NCBI GenBank assembly: GCA_964578175.1
Contig: CAZOBH010000005.1
Location: 1 to 56,180 of the forward strand
From: RUG11788 sp964578175
GTDB taxonomy: Bacteria > Bacillota_I > Bacilli_A > RF39 > UBA660
Length of the DNA: 56,180 nucleotides
Direction: 5' to 3'
The notes beneath the pieces are model-generated. The model was given only the letters and a program-made list of their open reading frames with translations. It had not been told where the DNA came from and made no database searches. Positions 1 through 8,911 of the stretch are shown one piece after another (the stretch's first letter is position 1; each line of letters starts with the position of its first letter). The translations under genes were made by a program, and so were the position numbers.

Positions 1-2
1 AA

Positions 3-78
3 TGGTGGAGCATAGCGGGATCGAACCGCTGACCTCCACGGTGCAAACGTGGCGCTCTCCCAGCTGAGCTAATGCCCC
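3..78 (-). tRNA. tRNA-Ala (anticodon TGC)
   Basis: On the minus strand the sequence folds as a full cloverleaf with a 7-bp acceptor stem (GGGGCAT paired with ATGCTCC), anticodon loop TTTGCAC giving TGC, a TTCGATC T-loop and an encoded CCA end. The third acceptor pair is G-T, which is the G3:U70 identity element known for alanyl-tRNA synthetase. It lies downstream of trmL on the same strand. Confidence 0.97.
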
Positions 79-133
79 AGAACTAACTGACATTTATAAA
101 TATACATTAATAACTTTTATTTGTCAATTATTT

Positions 134-643
134 TTAATCTTTAATTATAAAATCTTTATCTTTATGTGGTTCTTCTCTAAGTAAATCACGATAATTTTGT
201 TGTCTTAAAACTTCATATGTAACAATTGCTACACAATTGGATAGATTTAAAGCTCTTACATTATCTGTCATAGGTATTCTCATACAATGATCTAAATCTT
301 CTCTTAAAATCTCTTTTGGAATACCTGTTGATTCTTTCCCAAAAATCAAGTATATTTCATCATCTATATTACTATAATCAAAACTACTATGTGGTTTATG
401 ACCATATCTAGTAAAGTAATAATAAATTCCTTTATTTTTACTTTTAAAATCATCCCAATTCTTATATGTAGTATATTCTAATTTATCTAAATAATTAACC
501 CCACTTCTTTTTACTTTACTCTCATCTAAACTAAAACCAAGTGGTTCAATTAAATGTAATTTAGATCCAGTTGCAACACAAGTTCTCATTATATTACCAG
601 TATTACCTGGTATTTCAGGTTCATATAATACGATATTAATCAT
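134..643 (-). CDS. trmL: tRNA (cytidine/uridine-34 2'-O)-methyltransferase TrmL
   Basis: A 169-residue SPOUT-class methyltransferase that 2'-O-methylates the wobble nucleotide of tRNA-Leu isoacceptors, using S-adenosylmethionine. The family motifs are visible: NTGNIMRTC near residues 14-22, LIFGKESTGIP near 100 and NVRALNLSNCVAI near 127-140, which form the knotted SAM-binding region. The length is that of the minimal TrmL/CspR family. The ATG has a GAGGTAG Shine-Dalgarno site 9 nt upstream, and its first 8 nt overlap the end of the preceding membrane gene, so the two are probably translationally coupled. Cytoplasmic, acts as a dimer in known members. Confidence 0.93.
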   Translation of the reverse strand: MINIVLYEPEIPGNTGNIMRTCVATGSKLHLIEPLGFSLDESKVKRSGVNYLDKLEYTTYKNWDDFKSKNKGIYYYFTRYGHKPHSSFDYSNIDDEIYLIFGKESTGIPKEILREDLDHCMRIPMTDNVRALNLSNCVAIVTYEVLRQQNYRDLLREEPHKDKDFIIKD

Positions 644-1166
644 TAGTATTATCTACCTCATATTCATCAAATAATTGTTCAATTTGATCAATTGTTAATT
701 TATTCTTTTTTTCTTTTGATACAATCTCTCTTATTTTTCCTTCACTAAATAAAATAACAGCTGGATAATTATTTAAATTATATTTATCATTACCATATTT
801 TTTGTTAAAACTTTTATAAAAATTATCTTTATCTACTTTGCTTAAATCTACATAAACACTTTCTTCAACAATATTTCTCTTTTTTAATGATTTATATAGT
901 TTTTTTCCAACTTCTCTTGAGTTTTCATCACTGTTAACTTGTACATATAATATTGCATCTGGATGAGCAATTAAATAAGAATCTAATTCTTCAGTTGAAA
1001 CTTCATATACTTTATCTTTTAATACTGGAATTGTTAGTTGGTACTCTTGATATGAAACATATCTATTTCTAATACTAAATGCTAAGAAAATTGTAACAAG
1101 ACAAATAACTAATAAAATAATATAGTTTTTAAATGGTACTTTTCTTTTTTCTTCTTTCTTTGGCAT
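636..1166 (-). CDS. membrane-anchored thioredoxin-fold protein without CxxC
   Basis: A 176-residue protein with one N-terminal membrane segment (about 15-33) after a Lys-rich start, then an external domain. That domain has thioredoxin-like features: a strand with AILYVQV, a helix, and a cis-proline-like NYPAVILFSEGK near residues 140-151. There is no CxxC, so a redox role is not supported; a structural or binding role is possible. I chose the ATG at 1166 because GGGAG lies 8 nt upstream, whereas an upstream TTG would overlap that site. Lies between typA and trmL on the same strand. Function unknown; fold assignment is inference. Confidence 0.7.
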   Translation of the reverse strand: MPKKEEKRKVPFKNYIILLVICLVTIFLAFSIRNRYVSYQEYQLTIPVLKDKVYEVSTEELDSYLIAHPDAILYVQVNSDENSREVGKKLYKSLKKRNIVEESVYVDLSKVDKDNFYKSFNKKYGNDKYNLNNYPAVILFSEGKIREIVSKEKKNKLTIDQIEQLFDEYEVDNTND

Positions 1167-1228
1167 AATATCAACTCCCAACTATATTATAATTATAACA
1201 AAAAAGATGTTAAAAAGAAACATATAGT

Positions 1229-3037
1229 TTACTTTTTAGCATCCATTTTCTTTCTAGTTTCAGTATTTAAAATACTCTTTCTTAATCTAATACTATGAGG
1301 AGTTACTTCTACTAATTCATCTGAATTAATATAATCAAGTGCATATTCAAGAGTTATAATTCTAGGTCTTTTTAATACTACTGTATGATCAGATCCAGAA
1401 GCTCTAACATTAGTTAAGTTCTTACCTTTAACTACATTAACTGCTAGATCATCATTTCTTGAATGTTCTCCAACAATCATTCCTTCATATACTTCAACAC
1501 CTGGTTCAACAAACATAATTCCACGATCTTCTAATGCTCCTAGTGCATAAGCAGTACTTTTTCCATTTTCCATTGATACTAATACACCAAGTTTTCTTTC
1601 TCCTACTTCAACATCTGCCATTGGTTTATATTCATTAAATGAATGGTTCATAATTCCATAACCTTTAGTCATAGTCATAAAGTTAGTAGAAAAACCTAAT
1701 AAACCACGAGATGGAATAGAATATGATAATTGAGTTTGTCCATTACTTGAACTCATATTAATTAGTGTTGCTCCACGTAAACCTAGTTGTTCTATTACTC
1801 CTCCAACTGTATCATCAGGACAATCTATTTGTAAATCTTCATATGGTTCACATTTAACTCCATCTATCTCTTTAATAATAACTGATGGTTTAGATACTTC
1901 TAATTCATATCCTTCACGTCTCATATTTTCAATTAAGATACTTAAATGTAATTCTCCACGTCCAGATACTATCCAACTTTCATTATCATTTTGTTTAATT
2001 TTTAAACTTACATCTTTTTGAGTTTCTTTAAATAAACGTTCTTCAATCTTTCTAGCAGTTAATAAACTTCCATCTTTACCACAGAATGGTGATGAATTTG
2101 TACCTATTTTCATTTGAAGAGTAGGTTCATCTATATGAATAATTGGTAAAGCTTCTCCTTTTCCTACTTCACATAAAGTTTCTCCTACTGAAATATCAGC
2201 AAGTCCAGCAACAGCACATATATCTCCTGCTTCAGCTTCTTCTATTTCAATTCTTTTATATCCAATATATCCAAATAATTTTTGAACTCTAAATTCTTTA
2301 GTACTTCCATCCAATCTATGACAAGCAACCATTTGACCAACTTTTATTTTTCCATTACTAACTTTACCGATTCCAATTCTTCCAACATAATCATTATAAT
2401 CTAATAAAGATGGTTGAAATTGTAAATCAGCATTAACATCTCCAGTTGGTTCTGGAATCTCATTAATTATTAAATCTAATAATTCTTCAAAACCTGGATG
2501 TTGTGTTGATAAATCTTCATTTAAACTACTAGTACCATTTAAGGCTGAAGCATATACAACTGGAAATTCTAATTGTTCTTCATTTGCTCCAAGTTCTATA
2601 AATAATTCTAATACTTCATCTATTACTTCTTTACATCTAGCACTTGGTTTATCAACTTTATTAATTACTACTATTGGTTTATTGTTAGCTTCAAGGGCTT
2701 TTTTAAGAACAAAACGTGTTTGTGGCATTGTTCCTTCATAAGCATCAACAACAAGGATAACTCCATCAACCATATTCATAATTCTTTCTACTTCTCCACC
2801 AAAGTCAGCATGTCCAGGGGTATCAAGTATATTAATTCTAGTATCTTTATAATTAATAGCAGTAGTCTTTGCAAGAATAGTAATTCCTCTTTCTTTTTCT
2901 AAGGCATTACTATCCATACTTAATCCTTCCAAGTTTTCATTATCTCTAAATGTTCCACTATGTTTTAAAATTTGGTCAACTAATGTAGTTTTACCATGGT
3001 CTACGTGTGCAATAATTGCTACATTTCTTTTTTTCAT
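1229..3037 (-). CDS. typA: translational GTPase TypA/BipA
   Basis: A 602-residue ribosome-associated GTPase of the EF-G/LepA superfamily, which acts in ribosome assembly and stress or cold adaptation. G-domain motifs are intact: AHVDHGKTTL (10-19), DTPGHADFGGEV (about 72-83) and NKVDKP (about 126). They are followed by domain II, an EF-G-III/V-like region with the sequence SGRGELHLSILIENMRREGYE, and the BipA-specific C-terminal domain ending in the Lys-rich tail. Length matches the family (about 600-615). A promoter is visible upstream on the minus strand (TTGTTT, 16 nt, TATAAT). Divergent from the COG2426 gene. Confidence 0.97.
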   Translation of the reverse strand: MKKRNVAIIAHVDHGKTTLVDQILKHSGTFRDNENLEGLSMDSNALEKERGITILAKTTAINYKDTRINILDTPGHADFGGEVERIMNMVDGVILVVDAYEGTMPQTRFVLKKALEANNKPIVVINKVDKPSARCKEVIDEVLELFIELGANEEQLEFPVVYASALNGTSSLNEDLSTQHPGFEELLDLIINEIPEPTGDVNADLQFQPSLLDYNDYVGRIGIGKVSNGKIKVGQMVACHRLDGSTKEFRVQKLFGYIGYKRIEIEEAEAGDICAVAGLADISVGETLCEVGKGEALPIIHIDEPTLQMKIGTNSSPFCGKDGSLLTARKIEERLFKETQKDVSLKIKQNDNESWIVSGRGELHLSILIENMRREGYELEVSKPSVIIKEIDGVKCEPYEDLQIDCPDDTVGGVIEQLGLRGATLINMSSSNGQTQLSYSIPSRGLLGFSTNFMTMTKGYGIMNHSFNEYKPMADVEVGERKLGVLVSMENGKSTAYALGALEDRGIMFVEPGVEVYEGMIVGEHSRNDDLAVNVVKGKNLTNVRASGSDHTVVLKRPRIITLEYALDYINSDELVEVTPHSIRLRKSILNTETRKKMDAKK

Positions 3038-3064
3038 ATTCCCACTTCTTTCTAGTCGCTAATA

Positions 3065-3092
3065 ATTATAACACATTTATCTAAAAAAACAA
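3065..3092 (-). promoter_or_regulatory. sigma-A type promoter for typA
   Basis: Minus-strand -35 TTGTTT (3087-3092) and -10 TATAAT (3065-3070) separated by 16 nt, about 30 nt before the typA ATG. Confidence 0.6.
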
Positions 3093-3100
3093 TAAAAAGT

Positions 3101-3129
3101 TTGACCAGGATAATTTTATAAATTATAAT
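3101..3129 (+). promoter_or_regulatory. sigma-A type promoter for the COG2426 gene
   Basis: Plus-strand -35 TTGACC (3101-3106), 17-nt spacer, -10 TATAAT (3124-3129). It is close to consensus, but the -10 lies only 20 nt before the ATG, so the 5' untranslated part is very short and just includes the GGAG site. Confidence 0.65.
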
Positions 3130-3148
3130 CAATTTATTGGAGAATGAT

Positions 3149-3661
3149 ATGGTAGATAAATTAGTTAAATTTTTATTAGGTATATTTAGTGGATTAACAA
3201 CAAGTTATATAGGTAAGAATATAGTGATATTTATTATTTCTTTACTTCCATTAATAGAATTAAGAGGTGGACTTATTGCTGCTGCTTTATTAGATATACC
3301 ATTTATTGAAGCATTTGTTATTTGTTATATAGCAAATATATTACCTATTCCATTTATATTATGGTTAATTAAAAAAATATTAGATTGGATGAGGGATATT
3401 AAAACTTTTAAGAAATTAGTAAATTGGTTAGATAATAAAGTAGAAAAGAAAAAAGGAACGATTGAAAAATATGGATACTTTGGAATATTCCTTTTTGTTG
3501 GAATACCTCTTCCTGGAACTGGAGCATGGACGGGAGCATTAATCGCATCAATGTTAGAAATGGATAAGAAGAAATCATTTATAGCTATAGCGTTAGGTGT
3601 ATTATCAGCAGGTATAATTATGTCTATTCTATCTTATGGAGTATTAAAAAATATAATATAA
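3149..3661 (+). CDS. small multi-drug export family membrane protein (COG2426)
   Basis: A 170-residue integral membrane protein. The sequence matches the 'small multi-drug export protein' family (Sm_multidrug_ex, COG2426), with the paired short motifs PLIELRGGLIAAAL near residue 35 and GIPLPGTGAWTGALIAS near 125. These resemble re-entrant loops in DedA-like transporters. Four or so hydrophobic segments are visible. The family name comes from weak annotation; the substrate is not known, and a transporter role is inference. The ATG at 3149 is chosen because GGAG lies 6 nt upstream; an in-frame TTG at 3137 overlaps that site. Ends at a bidirectional terminator. Confidence 0.8.
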   Translation: MVDKLVKFLLGIFSGLTTSYIGKNIVIFIISLLPLIELRGGLIAAALLDIPFIEAFVICYIANILPIPFILWLIKKILDWMRDIKTFKKLVNWLDNKVEKKKGTIEKYGYFGIFLFVGIPLPGTGAWTGALIASMLEMDKKKSFIAIALGVLSAGIIMSILSYGVLKNII

Positions 3662-3686
3662 AAAAAGACATTCATATGTCTTTTTT
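3661..3686. terminator. bidirectional terminator
   Basis: Perfect 11-bp stem (AAAAAAGACAT / ATGTCTTTTTT) with a 4-nt loop. It has A and T tracts on both sides and lies between the convergent COG2426 and sortase genes. Confidence 0.85.
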
Positions 3687-5298
3687 ATTTTATTAATTTA
3701 GCATGTATAACTAATCTATTATTAGAATTCTTATAACATGTAGATAAAGTTAATATTTTATCTCCATTTTCTACTTTAACATTGAAGTTATATACACTTC
3801 TCTTTTTAATTTTATTAACAAAATTATTATATTTAGTACTAGTAGAGAAATTAGTAGTTAAATAATCTGTCGTATTCTTTATAGTGTATATTGAGAATAT
3901 TTGCCATTTCATATTTTGTTTAGGTGTATTAAACGTAATAATTTGATTATCTTTATTTTTATACCAACTCTTATTTAATACATTTTTCAAAGTACCAAAC
4001 ATTATTCCCATATTATTTCTATGTCCATAAATAATAGTATTATCATCTAAATTATTCATATCATTTCTATAATCTACAAATACCCATCCATGATAATTCT
4101 TTTTCTTATAGAAACTATTATTTAAATAGTATTCATTATCTTTATGTTGAGTAATAGGTAAATTAATTTTAGTATTATTAACTTTTAACCAACCCACTGT
4201 TTCATTATTAATTTCTTTTAATTTTTCCCAATCTTGTTTAAATTTCTTAATATATGGACTATTTTTACTTAAAGCTTTCTTATCATCTTTCTTTTGTTCT
4301 TCAGTTTCATTCGGATCATTAATAATTTCTCCATCATCACCAATTTCTACAAATTCAGATAATTCTCCTAACTCATCCTCTATTTTTTCTTTATCCTCTT
4401 CTGTTTTCTTAAAAGATAATGCAATAAATATTATAGATAAAATTATAAATATAAGTAATATCATTCTTAAGAAATTTAAATTTACTTGTTTCATAGTATT
4501 TTTATTCTTATATTCTTCAGTATATTTTATCTTAAGTTTACAATTATAATATTTTAATTCTTTTTTATATTTATTAACAATTTTATCAGTTAATTTCATT
4601 ATTTCAGGACTATTATCTAATTGAACTAAATAGATTCTTATGTTTTTTCTATTATTTTTAACTAATCTATCAAATATATATTTAAATGATTCAAAATCAG
4701 TATTTAATAAATATACTTCTCTTAATTTACTATTAAGTCTTAAGAATGAATCTATATCTTCTTTATCTATATCAGATAATTTACAATCAATCGTAACACT
4801 TTTTCTATAATAAATATCTGAGTAATTACCAAAATTATTAGTTTCCATAAAATTACTTAAAAATAATACTTCACATCTAGTTTTTATATCAATATCTTTA
4901 TCTCTAGATAATTTATCCATCATAAAATTAGGAATTGAATAACAATCAAGACTCTTTATATATTTACTATTTAATAACTCATCAAAAATAATAAAACTTA
5001 CTTGTTTATTTTCAACTAATACTACATCTTTAATTCCTTCAATATTATTTATTATTCTATATACTAAAGGGAAGATAGCGTTAATTTTTACTTCTACACA
5101 ATTAATTTCTTTTTTTAACACTATAAGATTAAAAAATGATTGTACTAAATCTAAATTTTCATTTATATATTCATCACTAAATATCATTTTTTCAGTATTA
5201 ATAACATTAGTATTATTTAGATTTTTTTGAGTTGTATTAGATAAATATAATGAGAATACTAGTTTGTTTTTATCTACTTTAATAAGTATTTTATGCAT
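3685..5298 (-). CDS. class B sortase with an extra N-terminal cytoplasmic domain
   Basis: A 537-residue protein. The C-terminal part (about 345-537) is a class B sortase, a membrane transpeptidase that links surface proteins to the cell wall. Catalytic His426 lies in YGHR, Cys521 in TLSTC and Arg528 in NRLVIHAK. A membrane helix at about 272-295 is followed by an acidic linker. The N-terminal 270 residues are predicted cytoplasmic and rich in Lys, Ile and Asn; I do not recognise them, and class B sortases are usually only about 230-260 residues. Some features (short strands, repeated D/N-rich loops) could fit a nucleotide- or ligand-binding fold, but that is a guess. ATG with AGGAG 8 nt upstream. 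Divergent from the NPETG surface protein, its likely substrate. Confidence 0.88.
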   Translation of the reverse strand: MHKILIKVDKNKLVFSLYLSNTTQKNLNNTNVINTEKMIFSDEYINENLDLVQSFFNLIVLKKEINCVEVKINAIFPLVYRIINNIEGIKDVVLVENKQVSFIIFDELLNSKYIKSLDCYSIPNFMMDKLSRDKDIDIKTRCEVLFLSNFMETNNFGNYSDIYYRKSVTIDCKLSDIDKEDIDSFLRLNSKLREVYLLNTDFESFKYIFDRLVKNNRKNIRIYLVQLDNSPEIMKLTDKIVNKYKKELKYYNCKLKIKYTEEYKNKNTMKQVNLNFLRMILLIFIILSIIFIALSFKKTEEDKEKIEDELGELSEFVEIGDDGEIINDPNETEEQKKDDKKALSKNSPYIKKFKQDWEKLKEINNETVGWLKVNNTKINLPITQHKDNEYYLNNSFYKKKNYHGWVFVDYRNDMNNLDDNTIIYGHRNNMGIMFGTLKNVLNKSWYKNKDNQIITFNTPKQNMKWQIFSIYTIKNTTDYLTTNFSTSTKYNNFVNKIKKRSVYNFNVKVENGDKILTLSTCYKNSNNRLVIHAKLIK

Positions 5299-5322
5299 CT
5301 AACCAACTCCTATCATAAAATA

Positions 5323-5351
5323 ATATTATCACTTATATTCTTTTTAAACAA
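5323..5351 (-). promoter_or_regulatory. promoter for the sortase gene
   Basis: Minus-strand -35 TTGTTT (5346-5351), 17-nt spacer, extended -10 TGATAATAT (hexamer at 5323-5328), about 25 nt before the sortase ATG. Confidence 0.6.
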
Positions 5352-5424
5352 TATATATAAAAATTAGATGATATTTATACAATGTCAAATTTTACATATA
5401 TTAAAAAAATAGAATTTTATCTTA

Positions 5425-5453
5425 TTGAATAGATTGTATAAATGTGATACTAT
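5425..5453 (+). promoter_or_regulatory. promoter for the NPETG surface protein
   Basis: Plus-strand -35 TTGAAT (5425-5430), 17-nt spacer, extended -10 TGATACTAT (hexamer 5448-5453), followed by a strong AGGAGG site at 5465-5470. Confidence 0.65.
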
Positions 5454-5483
5454 TTTATCATAAGAGGAGGATTGAAAATATAT

Positions 5484-6503
5484 ATGAACAAAATACTTAA
5501 AAGAGTAACTTTATTTGTAATGGGATTAGCAGTAATATTGGCTGGTGTACCATTCGTATCTGCTATAAAGATGACAGTAAACCAAGAATTTTATCTAACA
5601 CCATATTTTACAATTAATAAAACACTTAAAAATGGAACAGCAAAAAGTTATGTAACATGGACTGCAGAGATGCAAACTGCAATTGATCAAGCAAATGCAG
5701 GTGCAACTAGTGGCGGTGATGGAGTAACTCAAAAATATTACGCATTTGTAAGTGATTTAAGTAAAAAGAGTTATACAAAAGATGGTAAAACATATACTGG
5801 AGAAGAATTATATAATTACATGAAAGGTTTGTTAGATGATATCGATGCTGCAAATCTACCAACAACAGCATATACAGGAAATAACATGAATGCAAAAGTT
5901 GCTGAACTAAGAAATGTTATGAAAACAACTAAACAAATCAAGGGTTCAACATTAGAAGATCATGCTTTATGGTGTTATTTAGATGAATATACTGAAAATG
6001 TTACAGTACCAAAATCATGTAATACTGAATATTATGCAGTATCATTCTTAGTAGATACTACAGGTGTAGATAACCCTGACACTCAATTCAACGAAGCCGA
6101 TGAAGGTGGAGAATACAATTCAGTTCAAGTTTATAAAGTAGCTCCAAATGCTGATAACTGTGGATGTAGAGTTGAAGGTAATAAATATTACGATGCTACA
6201 AATAAAGAAGTTACTAAAGAAAAATTCTATAATTCTTGTGGATGTAGAGTTGAAAATGGAAAATACTATGATGCAACAGGAACAGAAACAACTGAAGCTA
6301 AATATAGAAAAGCTTGCTTATCTTGTAAAGTAGAAAACAATAAATACTACAATGCTAATGGTGTTGAAATTACTAAAGAAGAATACAAAAAGCTTTGTGG
6401 TAACCCTGAAACAGGATCAAATAATCCATATATAATTAGTGGTATTGTTCTAGCTAGTGGATTAGCAGTTATATTAGTACTTAAAAAGAAAAAATATGTA
6501 TAA
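5484..6503 (+). CDS. cell-wall-anchored surface protein with NPETG sorting signal
   Basis: A 339-residue secreted protein. It has an N-terminal signal peptide (about 1-27, ending VSA), a middle domain with no family I recognise, and three Cys-rich tandem repeats (about 218-304). Each repeat carries a CxCxVE..KYYdA pattern ending in a Lys/Tyr-rich helix. The C-terminus is a complete sorting signal: NPETG at 307-311, a hydrophobic segment and a KKKKYV tail. NPxTG-type signals fit class B sortases such as the (S/N)PxTG enzyme of Clostridioides, and the sortase gene is the divergent neighbour. I chose the ATG at 5484, 13 nt after AGGAGG; an earlier in-frame TTG at 5472 is too close to that site. 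Confidence 0.85.
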   Translation: MNKILKRVTLFVMGLAVILAGVPFVSAIKMTVNQEFYLTPYFTINKTLKNGTAKSYVTWTAEMQTAIDQANAGATSGGDGVTQKYYAFVSDLSKKSYTKDGKTYTGEELYNYMKGLLDDIDAANLPTTAYTGNNMNAKVAELRNVMKTTKQIKGSTLEDHALWCYLDEYTENVTVPKSCNTEYYAVSFLVDTTGVDNPDTQFNEADEGGEYNSVQVYKVAPNADNCGCRVEGNKYYDATNKEVTKEKFYNSCGCRVENGKYYDATGTETTEAKYRKACLSCKVENNKYYNANGVEITKEEYKKLCGNPETGSNNPYIISGIVLASGLAVILVLKKKKYV

Positions 6504-6504
6504 T

Positions 6505-6532
6505 AAAAAAAGGATTTAAATATCCTTTTTTT
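6505..6532. terminator. bidirectional terminator
   Basis: An 11-bp stem (AAAAAAAGGAT / ATCCTTTTTTT) with a 6-nt loop, serving the NPETG gene and the convergent PHP gene. The stop codon of the PHP gene lies inside it. Confidence 0.85.
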
Positions 6533-7340
6533 TATGCTCTAATTTATTTAAAAATTTATCTAAATCTTCACCCTCTAGATAACATGTACCTATCATACTA
6601 TGACTTACAAAATCATGAAAATCACTTCCAGCAGTAAATAATATATTATTATCCTCTGCTATTAATTTATATCTATAAGTGTCTTTTTGTTTATTCTTTG
6701 GATAAAAACCTTCTATTCCATCTATTCCAAAATTAATAATATCTTCTTCTTTTATTATTCCTTTTGTTTCTATAGGATGTGCCCAAACAACTAAAGCGTT
6801 ATTTCTTTTAAGTAACTCAATTCCATCTTTAGTTGATATTTTAGATGCTGGTACATATGCTTTACTTTGATTATTTAAATATTTATCAAATGCTTCTTTA
6901 AATGAAATATTATACTTTTCTGATATCTCTCTTGCTAGATGGGGTCTCGCAATAACACCTTTAACTTTTTTTACTATTGAATCATAATCTACTTCAATAT
7001 CATAATGGATTTTCAAAAGTCTTATCATTTCTTTTATTCTATTTTCTCTTCTTGTTTTCATATTATCAAAATAATCTTTTAATTCTTGACCCACTTCATC
7101 ATTAAAATATCCAAGAATATGAATACTTTTTTCTTGATATCTAGTAGACAGTTCTACACCTAGTATTACTCTAAATCCTTTTGGTATTTCAATACTATCT
7201 AGTTCTTTTTTAACACCAATATTATCGTGATCAGTTATAGCTAATATATCTATATTATTTTCTTTAGCAAGGTTAATTACTTCTTTTAAAGTACATACTC
7301 CATCAGAATTAATAGTATGGCAATGTAAATCTGCTCTCAT
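6516..7340 (-). CDS. PHP-domain phosphoesterase (YciV/RNase AM-like)
   Basis: A 274-residue metal-dependent phosphoesterase of the PHP superfamily. Metal-binding motifs run in the expected order: DLHCHTINSDG (4-14), TDHDN (36-40), GVELS, ARPHLA (about 131), WAHPI (about 186) and GSDFH near residue 237. The closest known group is the YciV-like enzymes, which act on 3',5'-nucleoside bisphosphates or short RNA 5' ends; the exact substrate here is inference. AGGGA lies 6 nt before the ATG, and the stop codon of a 50-residue upstream gene is only 2 nt away, so both are co-translated. Confidence 0.88.
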   Translation of the reverse strand: MRADLHCHTINSDGVCTLKEVINLAKENNIDILAITDHDNIGVKKELDSIEIPKGFRVILGVELSTRYQEKSIHILGYFNDEVGQELKDYFDNMKTRRENRIKEMIRLLKIHYDIEVDYDSIVKKVKGVIARPHLAREISEKYNISFKEAFDKYLNNQSKAYVPASKISTKDGIELLKRNNALVVWAHPIETKGIIKEEDIINFGIDGIEGFYPKNKQKDTYRYKLIAEDNNILFTAGSDFHDFVSHSMIGTCYLEGEDLDKFLNKLEHKKKDI

Positions 7341-7342
7341 AT

Positions 7343-7495
7343 TTAATCCCTATAATCGTCTAATACTTCATCTTCATTCTTATAGAATTCATCATACGTA
7401 TAATCAGCTATTGCTTCATCACCTTCAGATGTTCTTTCTGCTCTTTTCTTTATTTCTTTTCCTATTTCATCATTAAATATTTTATCTTCTTCCAT
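7343..7495 (-). CDS. small acidic protein, 50 residues
   Basis: A short reading frame beginning MEEDKIFNDEIG and ending LDDYRD, strongly acidic and probably helical. Support for coding: a GGTGAT Shine-Dalgarno site 6 nt before the ATG and a stop codon 2 nt before the start of the PHP gene. No frame interruption fits the 200-nt space between the neighbours better. It may be a partner of the PHP enzyme; I do not recognise a family. Confidence 0.6.
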   Translation of the reverse strand: MEEDKIFNDEIGKEIKKRAERTSEGDEAIADYTYDEFYKNEDEVLDDYRD

Positions 7496-7520
7496 TATAA
7501 TCACCACTTAAATTTTATCA

Positions 7521-7544
7521 TAAAAAAAGAGTATTAACTACTCT
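7521..7544 (-). terminator. terminator of the glucosaminidase-like gene
   Basis: Minus-strand hairpin AGAGTA/TACTCT with a 5-nt loop followed by seven T residues. The stop codon of the gene ending at 7543 lies in the stem. Confidence 0.7.
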
Positions 7545-8181
7545 ATTTATTTCTTATCGCCTTAATATATGCATTTACTTGTTTTGCCCATGTTTTTGAT
7601 CCTGCATAATGAGGCCCAATTGCTTCAGGAGTTTTCCATCCTTTTTTGTAATAATTCTTATACAATATCTTTATATAACTCTTTATACCGTTATCTACAG
7701 AACTAAAGTGCATATATCCACTTCCACCTTTTAAACCACCAAAATTATAATACTTACTAGCCAAAGTACTACATCTCCAGTTACAACCTGTTTCATGTAG
7801 CATTATAGCTGTAACCATATATGGATCAAGTCCATATTTTAATGATTCACTAGCTACTAGATAACCTTTATTCTTTAATGTTCCTTTTAATGATTTATTA
7901 AGTTTATTACCAAGTTCATTTAATGTCATATGATCATATACTTCTTCTCTAGTAATATTCATAGCAATTCCTGATATATCTTCTTTTTCTATAACATTAT
8001 CAACATTTATTGCTAAATCACTTAAATCAACTATATTTATCTCTTCTATATCATTTATAACTAAAGAATTACTTAAATCAGTACTAACTCTATAAGTATA
8101 TATATTTGACATAGAAAGACCTATAAGAATTAATAATACCCCAAACGAGGCTATTTCTTTTCCTAATTTCAAAAAATACAC
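7543..8181 (-). CDS. membrane-anchored glucosaminidase-like wall hydrolase
   Basis: A 212-residue protein with an uncleaved-signal-type membrane segment at about 11-31, a short extracytoplasmic linker, and a lysozyme-fold domain (about 95-210). The domain resembles endo-beta-N-acetylglucosaminidases of the FlgJ/LytG group. It carries LHETGCNW with candidate catalytic Glu130, then YNFGGLKGG and a C-terminal WAKQVNAYI helix. It probably cleaves glycan strands of peptidoglycan at the cell surface. The domain is shorter than in LytG. A second member with a similar fold is encoded at 34667. Confidence 0.8.
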   Translation of the reverse strand: MYFLKLGKEIASFGVLLILIGLSMSNIYTYRVSTDLSNSLVINDIEEINIVDLSDLAINVDNVIEKEDISGIAMNITREEVYDHMTLNELGNKLNKSLKGTLKNKGYLVASESLKYGLDPYMVTAIMLHETGCNWRCSTLASKYYNFGGLKGGSGYMHFSSVDNGIKSYIKILYKNYYKKGWKTPEAIGPHYAGSKTWAKQVNAYIKAIRNK

Positions 8182-8231
8182 CTTCTTTAAAAAGCAAAAT
8201 AATTTTATTATGAATTATTATTTTTGTCAAA

Positions 8232-8885
8232 TTACTCTTCTGTTCTCTTTTTTAAATGACCATATATTCTTACTGCATCATCATCTTCATAATATTTAAC
8301 AGCGACATACTCTCCTTCTTTAAATGAATCGTCATACTCTGAACTATTATTTAATTTACAAATCATTAAATCAGGTCTAGTATCCATTATTCCTTCAATA
8401 GTAACCCATAGATGTTCTACTATTTCATCTTCTTTATGTTCAAGTTCTACTTCTATATCATCTGGATATTTATCATCTCTAAACTTATCTAAAACATTGT
8501 TAGATCTAGTTTCAAGTATATTATTAATATTTTTATATTGAAGTTTATTTTCGATAATATGCGCTCCTTCTATATTTGAAGAGATATCTATATCGTCAAG
8601 TATTTCGAATTCTAATTTAATTTTATTCATAAAATCATAATCTATAATATAATCTTCATCTAAAAATAAAGCATTTATATATAGTTTTTTATGACCATCT
8701 ACTTCTATATTACCAACTACTTTTAATGTAATACCATAATCTTCATCTATATAAAAATAACCAAAAATAGGAGCAATTAACTCTTTATTCTTTAACATTT
8801 TAGCTATCTTTTTACAATTTTTCTTATTTTCTATACCAATCCATTTATGATCGACATCTCTAAAATTAATTTCTGATATTTTCAT
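8232..8885 (-). CDS. hypothetical protein, possibly DUF2314-like C-terminus
   Basis: A 217-residue cytoplasmic protein, acidic, without membrane segments. I do not recognise the first 150 residues. The last 65 residues (EHLWVTIEGIMD... GEYVAVKYYEDDDAVRI) loosely resemble DUF2314, where a Trp-containing strand is followed by a short beta barrel; this is a weak similarity. Preceded by a GGTGATA Shine-Dalgarno site. Lies between the glucosaminidase-like gene and the pseudouridine synthase on the same strand; no functional link is evident. Confidence 0.55.
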   Translation of the reverse strand: MKISEINFRDVDHKWIGIENKKNCKKIAKMLKNKELIAPIFGYFYIDEDYGITLKVVGNIEVDGHKKLYINALFLDEDYIIDYDFMNKIKLEFEILDDIDISSNIEGAHIIENKLQYKNINNILETRSNNVLDKFRDDKYPDDIEVELEHKEDEIVEHLWVTIEGIMDTRPDLMICKLNNSSEYDDSFKEGEYVAVKYYEDDDAVRIYGHLKKRTEE

Positions 8886-8911
8886 ATTATCACCATATAT
8901 ATTATATCATA

